Origin: Prosopocoilus inquinatus
Lineage: Eukaryota; Arthropoda; Insecta; Coleoptera; Lucanidae
NCBI GenBank assembly: GCA_036172665.1
Contig: CM069877.1
Location: 23,895,001-23,959,000, forward strand
DNA length: 64,000 bases
Direction of reading: 5' to 3'
The position numbers were made by a program, and so were the translations under genes. Below the pieces are notes generated by a model, which worked only from the letters and a program-made list of their open reading frames with translations, made no database searches and was not told the DNA's origin. Positions 33,110 through 43,334 of this stretch are shown here, piece after piece (the stretch's first letter is position 1; each line of letters opens with the position of its first letter).

Positions 33110-34223
33110 CCTCTCAGTTCTGTTCGTCCCGGACAGAGTACGGAGCCAAAGGTCGATGTGGATCACTTTTATCTTCCCACGAGGTAGCTTTTGTATCCTA
33201 TAGACTACATCATTGATCCTCTTAATTATTTGATAGGGTCCATCCCAAGGCGCCTGTAGTTTGGACCACACACCACGAGTCCTTCTGGGATTATACAGAC
33301 ACACCTAGTCCACTTCTTGGAATCTTGTTTCATTGTTTTCATCGTCGATCGTAGCGGGTCTTCATTTTGTCTGTCGCCACACTGATGTTACGTCGGACGT
33401 ATTCGTGAGTGTTCATTAAACGGCGTTCGAGTTCTTGCGAGTATTCACTTAGTTCCAGTCGAGTTTCTGATCGCCCAAATTTTAAGTCACAAGGCAGACG
33501 CATTTCTCTTCCGAATAAGACACTGTATGGAGTTCGCTCAGTAGTGTCATGCTCTGCAGTACGGTACGCCATCAGGAAAAGGGGAAGATGTTCGTCCCAG
33601 TCCCGTTGGTTCTTCGAAACAACTTTAGTCAGATGTGTCTCCAAAGTCCTATTGAAACGCTCCACCATTCCATCTGACTGTGGGTGCAAGGGAGTTGTTC
33701 GCGTTTTGAAAATGCCTAGTAACCTGGTTAATTCCTGGAAAATGTGTCCTTCAATGTTCCTGCCTTGGTCGGAATGGATGTCCATGGGTACTCCAAATCT
33801 TGTTATCCAATTCTCCATCAAGGCATTCACAACGGTTATTGACTCTTGGTTTGGCAAAGCGTAACCTTCTGGCCATTTGGTAAAATAATCAGTCACTACC
33901 ATAATGTATTTGTTTCCATGGTTGGTTTCTTTAAATGGGCCGGTTATGTCAATGGGTATCCTCTCGAATGGTGCTCCAACGTTGTAAGGGTGAAATTTTC
34001 CGGGAGTCTTCTTCGCGGGTCCGGATACTGCAGCACATGTACACCAGGCACACCAATTTTCCACATCAGTTCTACATTTCGCCCAGTAGAAACTTTCGTA
34101 CTTTCGACAATGTCTTATTGATGCCCAAATGTCCACCGGACGTACCATCATGAATCTCTGCCAGGACCTCATTTTCTCATTAGCAACCCATTCTTCAACT
34201 TCAGAGAATCCCATTGTGCCCAA
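33110..34223 (-). pseudogene. pol: gypsy-B integrase with GPY/F tail
   Basis: The open frame 33339-34223 has part of the zinc-binding region (CAWCTCAAVSG) and the DDE core: D in PIDITGPF, D in HSDQGRNIEG, E in DGMVERFNRTL. The tail 33110-33304 is in another frame and has WDGPYQIIKRIN, the GPY module. One frameshift separates them near 33310-33340 and another separates the frame from RNase H at about 34169-34223. Confidence 0.85.
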
Positions 34224-36416
34224 TAAGTTTTAAATACTGGATTCTTCCCCGATATCTCTGCCCAGGTAGGACTGTTCCCTCGCTGTTCCCTCTTAATGGT
34301 CTCGGTTTGCCACCTGTCTACTACGACGCCAGTTCTTGTGATGGAAATTATCCCTTCTTTACTTTCTGCTTTTGAGCAGTGCCGACAATCCTCAGGACAA
34401 TGTCTTCTGGAGAATGCGTCCGCATTGTTACGGACACGACCTGGACGATGTTCGATTGTAAAACCATGCTCCTGTAATCTTACTATCCATCTGGCAAGCT
34501 GGTCTTCTATGTTCTTAAACTGAAGCAACCACTTCAATGCTGCATGGTCTGTTGTTGACAAAACTTTACTGAAGTAAAGAATAACACGTTCTTGACCGTC
34601 TTGCACTTGTGAGAGTACGCCTCCAATCCCATAGTTGGTAGCTTCACTATCAATAATAAACTTGCACTCTGATCTTGGATAAGACAATACAGAAGCAGTC
34701 ACCAAAATATCCTTCAGATTGTCAAAGGCTTCTTGGCAGTCCATATTCCAGAAAAATGTGGGTTTTCCTTCGGTCAGTGCATGTAGAGGTTTCGCTGTCT
34801 TTGCAAAGTCCTTAACGAATCGTCTGTAATAGGTGCAGAGCACCAAGAAACTTCTTAATTCGTGCACACCGTCGGTGGTGGCCAGTTCTTAACAGCTAAA
34901 ACCTTGACCGGGTCGGTCCCAACTCCTGCCTCAGAAATGACACATCCAAGGTAATTCACTTCCTTCTGGAAAAACTTGCATTTAGCCGGATTTAATTTTA
35001 GCTTCGCCTCTTCAATCCTTTGAAAAACGTTCCTCAGATTTGCAAGGTGTTCGGGTGAGTTTACAAGAAGCTCCTTTCTGGTTACACAGTAGTTCCTTTC
35101 AGCTTTCGACAAAACTTTATTGAAGTAACCAATAACACGTTCTTGCCCGTCTTGCATTTGTGACACTACGCCTTCAATCCCGTAGTTGCTAGCATCACTA
35201 TCAATAATAAAGTTGCCCTCTGATTTTGGATAAGATCAGATGGCAGGAAGATAAGATAAAAGATCCTTCAGATTGTCAAAGGCTTCTTGGCAGTCCACAT
35301 TCCAGAAAAATGTGGGTTTTCCTTCGGTCAGTGCATGTAGAGGTTTCGCTGTCTTTGCAAAGTCCTTAACGAATCGTCTGTAATAGGTGCAGAGCACCAA
35401 GAAACTTCTTAATTCGTGCACACCGTCGGTGGTGGCCAGTTCTTAACAGCTAAAACCTTGACCGGGTCGGTCCCAACTCCTGCCTCAGAAATGACACATC
35501 CAAGGTAATTCACTTCCTTCTGGAAAAACTTGCATTTAGCCGGATTTAATTTTAGCTTCGCCTCTTCAATCCTTTGAAAAACGTTCCTCAGATTTGCAAG
35601 GTGTTCGGGTGAGTTTACAAGAAGCTCCTTTCTGGTTACACAGTAGTTCCTTTCAGCTTTCGACAAAACTTTATTGAAGTAACCAATAACACGTTCTTGC
35701 CCGTCTTGCATTTGTGACACTACGCCTTCAATCCCGTAGTTGCTAGCATCACTATCAATAATAAAGTTGCCCTCTGATTTTGGATAAGATCAGATGGCAG
35801 GAAGATAAGATAAAAGATCCTTCAGATTGTCAAAGGCTTCTTGGCAGTCCACATTCCAGAGAAATGTGGTTTTTCCTTCGGTCAGTGCATGTAGAGGTTT
35901 CGCTGCTTTTGCAAAGTCCTTAACGAATCGTCTGTAGTAGGTGCAGAACCCCAAGAAACTTCTTAATTCGTGCACATTCTTCGGTGGTGGCCAGTTCTTA
36001 ACAGCTGAAATCTTGTCCGTGTCGGTCGCAACTCCTGCCTCAGAAATGACACATGCAAGGTAATTCACTTCCTTCTGGAAAAACTTGCATTTAGCCGGAT
36101 TTAATTTTAGCTTCGCCTCTTCAATCCTTTGAAAAACGTTCCTCAGATTTGCAAGGTGTTCTTTGAAGGTTCTTCCAACCACAATCACGTCATCTAAGTA
36201 TACGAGGCAAGTCTTCCAGCTAAGTCCACGCAATACTAATTCCATGAGTCGGTCAAAAGTGGCTGGGGCGTTGCATAGACCAAAAGGCATCATCTTGAAC
36301 TGCCATAGACCAGTACCTGCAGTGAAGGCTGTCTTTTCCTTGTCTTCGGGATGCATTCCAACTTGCCAATAGCCACTTTTCAAGTCCAGAGTAGAGAACC
36401 ATCTCGCACCGGATAA
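34169..36416 (-). pseudogene. pol: gypsy-B RT/RNase H region, rearranged
   Basis: The upstream piece (35790-36416) has RT with SGARWFSTLDLKSGYWQV, MPFGLCNAPATF and catalytic CLVYLDDVIVV, then FLGFCTYYRRFVKDF. Downstream come two tandem 554 bp units in which RNase H sequence (CVTRKELL) is joined backwards to RT sequence (EHLANLRNVFQRIEEAKL), and finally an RNase H piece at 34169-34867 (ATNYGIGGVLSQ). The order shows repeated unequal recombination, and stops between units prevent a single product. Confidence 0.85.
34750..35857. repeat. tandem duplication, 2 x 554 bp, within gypsy-B pol
   Basis: 34750-35303 and 35304-35857 appear identical over their protein-coding stretches (34855-35166 equals 35409-35720). 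A third, more divergent partial unit continues to about 36160. Either very recent or an assembly duplication. Confidence 0.8.
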
Positions 36417-36534
36417 GATGAAAGGCAACTACAACAGATAATGTATCAGCCTAAATATATATATATCGGAAAGGTGAAAGGTAAAGATAGATATATATTA
36501 TGTATATATTTATTGGAATAAAAAGTGTTACAAT

Positions 36535-38079
36535 TTATGCTGTTGTTGTATATGAACCATCCCAATTATAACAATAATGCCCTCCGACATGATTTTGTTG
36601 AATATAATAATGCTGCTTCGAATCTTTATATCCTGCAGGAAAGGCCAGTTTTGACGCAAATGCCTCGTTGGCATAATTATACTGGAAATTAAACCCAATT
36701 TTACAAGTCGAACGAATTTCATATTCCGCACATGCATTTACGAACGCTGGTGCTGTATCGCTGGGTGCATTGCTTTGCACTGGTTCAATTCCGATATGAC
36801 ATTGCGGCTGTGCTTCGCAAGGAAGCATATTATTATCATAACCAATTAAATGACTTTTTTCGACAATATTTTCATACCCAAAAATTTGACTATTTTTTTG
36901 GCGTAATGGAAAACAATTTAAACCGCTTTGGGCAAATGCACTATCGGAAATAAATTGTGTCTTTTTTACTCCCAAATCTACACGTCCCGTAAACGGTATT
37001 ACTTTGTTCGGTACAACGGCGGAATTATACACATGTTTTAATGTGCCATTTTTGGGACGATAAGTATAATTAATACACGCAGTATTAATGTGTTCGTTTA
37101 GATTATACCGTTCAACTAAAGCATCAACACGGGGCCATCCCGTTTCGATATGATAAGTATTTTTCTTTGTTTCATTCCCCGTTGTGAGAAAGCACGCATA
37201 CGCCGGCAAAGCTCGATTGGCACCCCACGATGTTGGAAACGTAATAGTGGTATCTTTAGAATGATATTCCGTAGTGTTTCCATAAAAACGATTTGTAAAT
37301 TCGTCTGCCGTTAGAGGTGCAATTTCCGAAATATACATCGGCGTTTTTTCGTTATTGGTAACAATACGATTAACCATATAAATTTTCCGGTTTAATCCAA
37401 TACAATGTTTACCGAAAATTACATGCATAGAGTTCGCGCTTCCAGTTAACGTTGTTCCCGTATCAAACGAACACCGAACACCTTTCGGAATAATTTCCAC
37501 GTGAACTTCTGCGATATACGATCCCAAAGGCAACGACTGAAATTCAATCGGACTTAAATAGAACGGAATCCAATCGACAGGAACATATGCAAGACTAGTA
37601 GAATAAGCGATATAATTTGTACTTAAATCGACGTTAGTAGTCGGTGAATCCTTTTTCGGACCGATGAAAAATTTACCGCTCATAAATCCCCAAGTATGCA
37701 TCAATCGTGATTTGCGAAAAAATGTAAATGATGGTACCGATAATGCTTTCGTAAAATAAATCGTTTGTTGCGAACCGGGATTTGTTACACCTGCATTACC
37801 AGGCATTCCTACACCCGTGGCGTCCACCGCATCGACTTCATCTGTTGCCATCGGTGCATTATTTTCTTGCTGTCCGATATCGCTTACGTCGTGAGAACCG
37901 GAAGGCTGATCAACTGCCTGCATGCGATCTCGGCGAACTTGAACATCGTCCGCGCGGTCTTGTTGTTGACGCGAACTCTGTTCTTCTCGACGATCACCGC
38001 GTGTGCGAAGTGAAAGTTGTTTATAGCGTCGCTCGCGAGTACTCATATCTCCAGGATATAACACCTGTATATTGTTCAA
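36535..38079 (-). CDS. VP: densovirus capsid protein (VP) open frame, endogenous
   Basis: 514 codons, open to the natural C-terminal end. After a basic, glutamine-rich N terminus (RRDRMQAVDQPSGSHD), it has the glycine-poor jelly-roll capsid pattern of ambidensoviruses (INYTYRPKNG, GYENIVEKSHLIGYDN) and ends with a tyrosine-rich tail. It would form the T=1 capsid shell. The frame continues upstream in phase into the PLA2-containing frame, separated by one TAA at 38089-38091. Retention of such a long open frame suggests a recent insertion or selection; I cannot tell which. A start at MSTRERRYKQ, a few codons inside, is equally plausible. Confidence 0.85.
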   Translation of the reverse strand: MNNIQVLYPGDMSTRERRYKQLSLRTRGDRREEQSSRQQQDRADDVQVRRDRMQAVDQPSGSHDVSDIGQQENNAPMATDEVDAVDATGVGMPGNAGVTNPGSQQTIYFTKALSVPSFTFFRKSRLMHTWGFMSGKFFIGPKKDSPTTNVDLSTNYIAYSTSLAYVPVDWIPFYLSPIEFQSLPLGSYIAEVHVEIIPKGVRCSFDTGTTLTGSANSMHVIFGKHCIGLNRKIYMVNRIVTNNEKTPMYISEIAPLTADEFTNRFYGNTTEYHSKDTTITFPTSWGANRALPAYACFLTTGNETKKNTYHIETGWPRVDALVERYNLNEHINTACINYTYRPKNGTLKHVYNSAVVPNKVIPFTGRVDLGVKKTQFISDSAFAQSGLNCFPLRQKNSQIFGYENIVEKSHLIGYDNNMLPCEAQPQCHIGIEPVQSNAPSDTAPAFVNACAEYEIRSTCKIGFNFQYNYANEAFASKLAFPAGYKDSKQHYYIQQNHVGGHYCYNWDGSYTTTA

Positions 38080-38088
38080 CGCTGCGTT

Positions 38089-38409
38089 TTACTTGTAATC
38101 TGGCAGCGCCTGCAAATAACCTTTTGAAAATTCACCTTTCACCGCCACGAGGTACATACCTATTAAGGAGTGCCAATTTCCAGAGGTCCTAAAATCGTGC
38201 TGGAATTGTTCGATTGCAGAATCGTCAGCTGCGGTAATATCGGCCGCCGATAGTGCAGACGCATAAGCGGAATCGTGTTCCTGCGCGATACGATCGTCTT
38301 CGTCTACCGGATCACCGTTATCCAACTCGTTCCCCGGACACAAATATTTATGAAAGGGAAGCACCGGCATACTGACGACGCAACAACAACGAGCAGATAT
38401 ATATATCAA
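38089..38409 (-). pseudogene. VP1: densovirus VP1-unique region with phospholipase A2 motif
   Basis: Contains the parvoviral PLA2 calcium loop (YLCPGNEL, where Gly-Pro-Gly is more usual) and the catalytic HDSAY helix. In exogenous parvoviruses this N-terminal extension of VP1 helps leave the endosome. It is in the same frame as the main VP frame, but a TAA at 38089-38091 ends it. That could be an inactivating mutation, or the two frames could be joined by splicing, as in some densoviruses. The likelier start is the second ATG (MPVLPFHKY, 38370). Confidence 0.8.
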
Positions 38410-38493
38410 ATATTGCTCCCCGCAATGCAGGGAAAACTAACAGGCCAGCGGTGACCGCGAACTCTGCCCCGAGCCGGGATTGGGAGCTTGTCG

Positions 38494-38624
38494 TATAAGA
38501 AGACAATTGTCTTCTTATATCCCAGCAGCAACAGCAGCAGCACGTGTGACGTCACGGCTGCTGCTGGTGATGTACGCTGGTATACCAACAGCAGCAGCCC
38601 GTGACGTCACACGTGCTGCTGCTG
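38494..38624. repeat. densovirus-type terminal hairpin
   Basis: A 26 bp perfect palindrome (38494-38519) is followed by a stem of about 35 bp: the left arm 38532-38566 (cagcagcagcacgtgtgacg...) pairs with 38589-38624 around a loop that itself contains tggtatacca. Such T- or Y-shaped GC-rich hairpins are the replication telomeres of parvoviruses. It abuts the gypsy junction at about 38629 on its outer side. A TATAAG within it, read on -, could be the VP promoter. Confidence 0.8.
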
Positions 38625-38629
38625 AACAA

Positions 38630-39194
38630 TGTCCGTCCGGGTTAAGTCTTCATCGGTAAAGGCGAAGATTCTTTTGTATTTTCGAAACAGTTCTCCTATG
38701 TCTTCTGTTTCCATGGGTGTTAACGATGTTGATACCTCTTACAACAATTTCTTTAATAGAGGTGGTAGAGTGTCAGACTGATGCCGAGCGAATGCATCGT
38801 TTACTTGAATGTGGATCACAGAAGCAATTGCTTCACATTTGCCCACCACTGTTACACTGGGTATGGTCACTGGATAACTGTTGACATTTGCAAGACGAAT
38901 AGGAATTGTTTCTAACACCCTGTGCCTGAATTTCATACTTCCAATCTTCATGTCAACTTCGGCTTCATCACAATCCTCGCCAGTAGCTGTTTGGATGTGA
39001 TATACCTCTCCATTATTGACTAGCTTCCATTTTGGTAAAAGATCTGTTCTTATGATGGACACATTCGCTCCGGTATCAATTGTGAATTGGAAAGATTTCT
39101 CGCCAATTTTTCCATCTGCTATCAAGCTATTTTCATTGTTCCTTATCCTGGAAATTGAGACAGTCTTGGGGCTATCCGTAGAATCAGTCAGCAT
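38630..39194 (-). pseudogene. pol: gypsy-B protease and start of RT linker
   Basis: 38739-39194 reads ...FTIDTGANVSIIR (aspartic protease DTGA), VYHIQTATGEDCDEAEVDM. After a stop and frameshift it continues at 38630-38738 as GELFRKYKRIFAFTDEDLTRTDIV, the segment before RT, where the densovirus interrupts it. Confidence 0.8.
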
Positions 39195-39217
39195 TCGCCC
39201 CTTCTTGCTGACTGGTT

Positions 39218-40113
39218 TTAGTTTAAATGCTCTCTGTCATCGTATTGGCGCGCCCGTTTGCGACGGCAATTGGAACTCACATGACCTGACTTGCCACAAT
39301 TCCAACAAGTTATGATTTGCCTGGGAGAAGAGAAGATGACCAGCTTCTCTTCCAGCTGCTTTAATCTTTCAAGAACTTCTGTCAGTGCACTGTCATCACC
39401 AACTTTTACTTCTCGTACCCGTACTAGGCTTCTAGATGCTTGCTTGGCCACCTCGAATTCCAGTGCACGGGCCAGTACATCTGTGCATTTGGAGATGGTA
39501 CCCAACCGTAATACTTGTTGCATTTTCTGATCTCTAATGCCGTCGATGAATGCATGGATGGCCAAACGATGAAAAACTGGTTCAGGTAAGAAATCTCCAT
39601 ATGCCATGCGTACCAAACTTTTGAAGTGACTCACCATTCTTCTGGGTACGAGTTTTCAATTGGATGGTATGGAGTTGCTTCATGTGTGCATCACCAAAAC
39701 GCATTTCCAAGTTCTCCACCAGTTGATCAAAGTTGTTCTGTACTTCCTCGGGAATGGACTGTAATGCACTCAATGCTGGACCTCACAGAGCCAAAACGAG
39801 TGCTGCAACTCTGTCGCAGTCATTCCTGCCATTCACGTCAACAGCAATTTTAAACTGTCAGATGAAAGTAGACCAAGGTAAGTCGCCTTCAAATTTAGGT
39901 GGTTTCAGTTTCTGGTTTGACGACGCAGACGATGGTGCAATCGAACGACCTAGCCCCATTTTATGCAGTTGTTTCGCTAAGTCTTCAGATTTATCTTGGA
40001 ATTGAATTTTTATTCCACCAAATTTCTCATCAAGTTTATCGTCGAATTCAAATTTCATGTCCTTTATTGTACTATCAAACTGATTTCGTATGCCTTCAAT
40101 TTTCTCGTCACAT
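39218..40113 (-). pseudogene. gag: gypsy-B gag, N-terminally truncated and frameshifted
   Basis: Three overlapping frames give: coiled coil and SNQKLKPPKFEGDLPW (39858-40113), a middle part (LQSIPEEVQNNFDQLVENLEM, 39582-39773), and the C terminus (39218-39637) with the zinc knuckle CWNCGKSGHVSSNC and a basic tail. The coiled coil joins unrelated sequence at about 40113; the SAP domain present in gypsy-A is missing here. Confidence 0.82.
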
Positions 40114-40385
40114 TCACTATGACCAGGAGAGAAGTTTATTGGCAATTGAAAATTTTTGTCCAGGCTGTTTTAGTAACGTATTTATCCGCAGAGATGGCGC
40201 CAGAAGTAATTGTAAATTTGGCGCGAATGAAATGTCACATGTCAATGTTAATTGCTTTAGTGATGGCGGTGATGGTGATCGTTTAAGTAAATCAAAGAAC
40301 TGGCACAAATATAATGGGTTAAATCAAATTGTCCGTCAAATAAACATTGTTGATGATTAAATTATTTTTGTGTGACCAGAGAATA
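40114..40385. other. short flank between gypsy-B and solo LTR
   Basis: No gene or repeat recognised. It ends with AATA (40382-40385), one half of the target duplication of the solo LTR. Confidence 0.4.
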
Positions 40386-41911
40386 TGTTACCGTGCAAAT
40401 TTCCCCGGTTGTTTTGAGCCACCCTGTATGTTGTATTGCGAGCTAAAAAAAGATGTGTTTTCATGTTAGCCGTCGGCGTGTTGGCGACCTTAACTTTTTC
40501 GTCGCATTTGCGGTTTCTTTTTATCGCCGACGCAGATCTCTTTCACAACGCCGCTCTCTTTGGCAACGCCGCTCGTTTCAGGCTGCGCTTAATTACTCCG
40601 CGCTTGCTTTACGACCTCGTGTTCTTTGAGAAAATGCGTTTGTTTATTTTACGCAGGGAAAATTGTTAGACTGTTTTCAATTCGCTTTATGGGCTTTCAC
40701 GCGGCGTCGGCTTGACGCGTTTTTTTTGTTCCCTATATTTTTTTTGCTTAAGTCAGTTATAATTTCGATTTCATTCTATGTCGCAATCTCTACCGCCGTG
40801 TGAAACGAACTTTGACATTCGAATTGATTGGCTGAGGTTTAGTCAGACACTTATTGGGATTGGTTCATTGGTATGATTTTGGAATGTTCTCCCCCCGTTC
40901 TCCCCGTTTTAACTCGTTACCACGAACCAAGTTCTGGATTCATTCCCAAATTAATTCCCGCAGTGATCGCATGTATTTTGTGTGAGTGATTTTCACTTGG
41001 TGTTGTGCGTGAATTCGTCCTCTGCGTGGACAAATTCTCCTACGGCTTTGACCGGATCCTGTGCGATTGCTGCAGCAATAAACGCTTGTTTTGCGTTTTC
41101 CTCAGAAAGCCTGCTTGTTAGGGCAGGTGAGTTAATAAGTGTGGGAAATTGTTTGATTCGTGTGTAACGGGGGCATATTTGTTTCATTCTTCAGGCTTTT
41201 CTCTTCCCCCTTTTTTTATTGCGTTTGGGATTTAGAAATTTCTGCGAGAAGTGTAGAAATTACCTTCCGCCGACGGACTCGACCCGAGACTCGTCGATTT
41301 GCCCTCTCCGTGGCTGACGTGTTGCGGCCCGAGGAAGGTTTGGGATCGCCTAACTGACCAACGGACAAGGTCGGACCTTTTGATTTTGTTTTTGATTGAT
41401 TATTGTTGCGAACAACGAACGCTTGTTTTACCTCGAACGTCACATTACGAGTAGAGGACCCCTTACGAGGGATTTGAATCAATCCTTTGTTTTTCTGTTT
41501 GTAACGCAAGTTTGTTGCGTAACCACTTAATTTGTAATTGTTTTTTTTTGTTTGTGGCCTGTACGCGCCACTTTAATGTACACTTAAATTTTGTTGTGTC
41601 GCATTTATCTTTTATTTTGTTTGGTGTACTGCATGGTTTATTTTGTAAACTGATTAATTTTTTTTACTGTTTTGTTTTCTTTGTGTATAAATAAAACAAT
41701 TTGTTTAACAAGGACGTACCGCGTTTTTCTTAATTTCCCGCGGAAAGTAAATTAAATTGAGTGGCGCCTTTTGTTAGTTTTCTTTTTGTTTGGGTTGGTG
41801 TTGTTGGTTTGAGATTACTCCCACGCCTGTCGCGACTGTTAGCTGCCGGATGCGTCGAAACTAACGTCACGATGCAACATCTGTTTATCTTCCTGGAAAG
41901 GTAAGGTAGCA
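40386..41911 (+). repeat. solo LTR, divergent gypsy-C family
   Basis: 1,526 bp from TGTTACCG to GGTAGCA, flanked by AATA on both sides (40382-40385, 41912-41915). It is the reverse-complement relative of the gypsy-C LTRs: shared blocks include gtgcaaatttccccggttg near the start and acaaggacgtaccgcg and gcatcgtgacgtt (here inverted) near the end, with many substitutions and indels. An older insertion than gypsy-C; the internal part was lost by recombination. Confidence 0.85.
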
Positions 41912-41915
41912 AATA

Positions 41916-42155
41916 GTTTCCAATATAAACAGAGTTTGAGAAAAATGGACCTCGCAAGATCTGCAAAAGAAGATTTAAATGTGTTGTTATTGGATGCAGT
42001 TCATGTTCCTATCAGACCAAATTTCCTTCAATTTGGAATTGGGGCTGCTAATTTAGGCAACGAAGCCCTGTGACAATTTCGATGCAAGAAGACGTGTATG
42101 CGTCACACTGATGAAAGGTTAGCATTGCCGTTAGCATCATCTTTCAAAATTGTAC
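41916..42155. other. short flank with a 38-codon frame
   Basis: An ATG at 41945 opens a 38-codon frame beginning MDLARSAKEDLNVLLLDAVH, not recognised. It lies just outside the left arm of the large inverted repeat. Confidence 0.3.
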
Positions 42156-43009
42156 TGACGAAATCTGAGTGATAAAGAAAGAAACTGCTAATTTTATGTT
42201 TGGGCATTTGTTGAATTAGTGGATTGTGTATGCTTGATTAAATATTTCAATCTATTACAATGTACAATAATCTATTAACAATTACTGTTATAAAATACTT
42301 TAGTATAATTAATTATCATTGCGTCGAAAGAAAATGAGTTAGAAATATGCATTTCCTGTATTATATTTACGAGGTAAGAATAATAGTTTACGTATACAAA
42401 GCAAGAAAATTAAGTGTGGAAATTTTATGTAGGATTCAAGGAGCCTCCAACACTGGAAAATTGTTTCTGGCAGTCACCACATCAACAATAACCTTTTACA
42501 CCTGAGAGAAACAAGGAGGTCCGTGTACTTGCTTTATTAGAAGTGTAAATATTTAAGTCAATTATTATAGATGCATTGCATAGTGCAATCATCTCTTGAG
42601 CATTTGTCACTAACACAAGAACCACACCAGAAAGTTTATCTTCATGACATGGTAATTGTTTGGAGCAGACAGCTTAGTTATTGCATATGTAAGTGACAGT
42701 ACACAGCAGAATTTAGTTGATTTAGTTATTTCTCTGAAATATGGTGCGGTGCTGATCTAGAAGGAGACAAAATAATAATCTATGAGGCATTTGTTGAAGT
42801 GTTCCCATCAACTTCTCGGGGAATGATTTATTCAACAGGAATTAGTTTCGCAATTGCATCTGCTGAAGATAGTGATAAAAAAATTTTATTATGCGAAATA
42901 AAGGTTGGTTTCGGAAATTAATCTAATAACAGCAGGTTGATCAGCTGAACCTTCACCTGAAATTATGGCTACCACAATCAGTCAGCAGTCGAATAATAAT
43001 AATTCAATA
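42156..43009. repeat. large inverted repeat, left arm
   Basis: About 850 bp that matches the reverse complement of 47444-48246 from gacgaaatctgagtgataaag to gtcagcagtcgaataataat, with a few percent substitutions and small indels. At 42761-42940 a 55-codon frame ends RGMIYSTGISFAIASAED... LLCEIKVG, faintly like the end of a PARP catalytic domain (G-I-x-F-A ... LLCEV-x-G); the right arm version is broken. Could be the terminal inverted repeats of a Polinton-like element whose polymerase relic lies between the arms. Confidence 0.6.
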
Positions 43010-43278
43010 TATAAAATAGCGACATCTTACTATCGCTTTTTGACCTAACATTGCAGTAGGATAGACAAATTGAAGCGGGATTTGCTCCTAATGAGTCCCC
43101 CATGCAAGGCGGCCATGCTTGCTGTCAAAGCATAATGAAAGATTTTAGAAAAATTTTGTGCAAATCGTTTTTGATTGCAGTGAGAACCTCTAGCAGCCTC
43201 TGGACAGCTGTTTCAGCCCTGCTTGGGGCTTCTTCAGCAGAAACGTAGCCGACATTCCCACTGCAGACCAAAAACGAC
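43010..43278 (-). mobile_element. retrozyme-like element, copy 3 (single linear monomer)
   Basis: About 0.27 kb without inverted duplication: one nearly complete monomer, with the ribozyme on the - strand (43187-43250). It is inserted at aattcaata, an uninterrupted stretch in the other arm of the large inverted repeat (47444-47452), which places its arrival after the arms formed. No clear target duplication. Confidence 0.7.
43187..43250 (-). ncRNA. hammerhead ribozyme, copy 3
   Basis: On the - strand: CTGAAGA (43237-43231), stem II AGCCC/GGGCT, GAAA (43214-43211), CAG/CTG stem III (43210-43205), UC, then CAGAG. The core is complete; predicted cleavage lies between 43203 and 43202. The outer part of stem I is damaged by a deletion (cggc for cgagc) and a substitution (gctag for gctcg). 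Confidence 0.68.
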
Positions 43279-43334
43279 TATGTCGGCAAACAATTTACGC
43301 GAATCGATAATATGAATCGTTATTTGCGTACGTC

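Larger units (their letters stand above)
36417..38629 (-). mobile_element. endogenous densovirus fragment (capsid half plus terminal hairpin)
   Basis: About 2.2 kb of densovirus (Parvoviridae, Densovirinae) DNA inside gypsy-B pol. Gypsy sequence stops at about 38629 (after ...LTRTDIV) and resumes at about 36416 (SGARWFST), with roughly 100 codons of gypsy missing. The viral part holds the capsid frame, its PLA2-bearing upstream frame, a candidate promoter, a poly(A) signal (AATAAA on - at 36513-36508), and one hairpin end. No NS1/NS2 sequence is present. In ambisense densoviruses the VP gene reads inward from one terminus, which fits this arrangement. Confidence 0.85.
32767..40113 (-). mobile_element. 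gypsy-B: inverted, 5'-truncated sister of gypsy-A
   Basis: Minus-strand order: gag fragment (40113-39218), protease (39194-38739), the densovirus insertion (38629-about 36417), RT (about 36416 down), a tandemly repeated RT/RNase H block, integrase (34223-33339), GPY/F tail (33304-33110), purine tract (a C11 run seen on + at about 33100), 3' LTR (33096-32767). The 5' LTR and gag N terminus are absent. Together with gypsy-A it makes a large inverted pair spaced by about 1.6 kb. Confidence 0.88.

Noticed and set aside
33409..34523. Plus-strand ORFs of 70-150 codons across gypsy-B
   Set aside because: Antisense shadows of integrase and RNase H; matching shadows occur antisense to gypsy-A.
43090..43137. 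CTAATGA followed by a stem in the second half of the monomer, possible second ribozyme
   Set aside because: It lacks the invariant G of CUGANGA and has no GAAA at the right distance; copy 4 reads CTAATAA.
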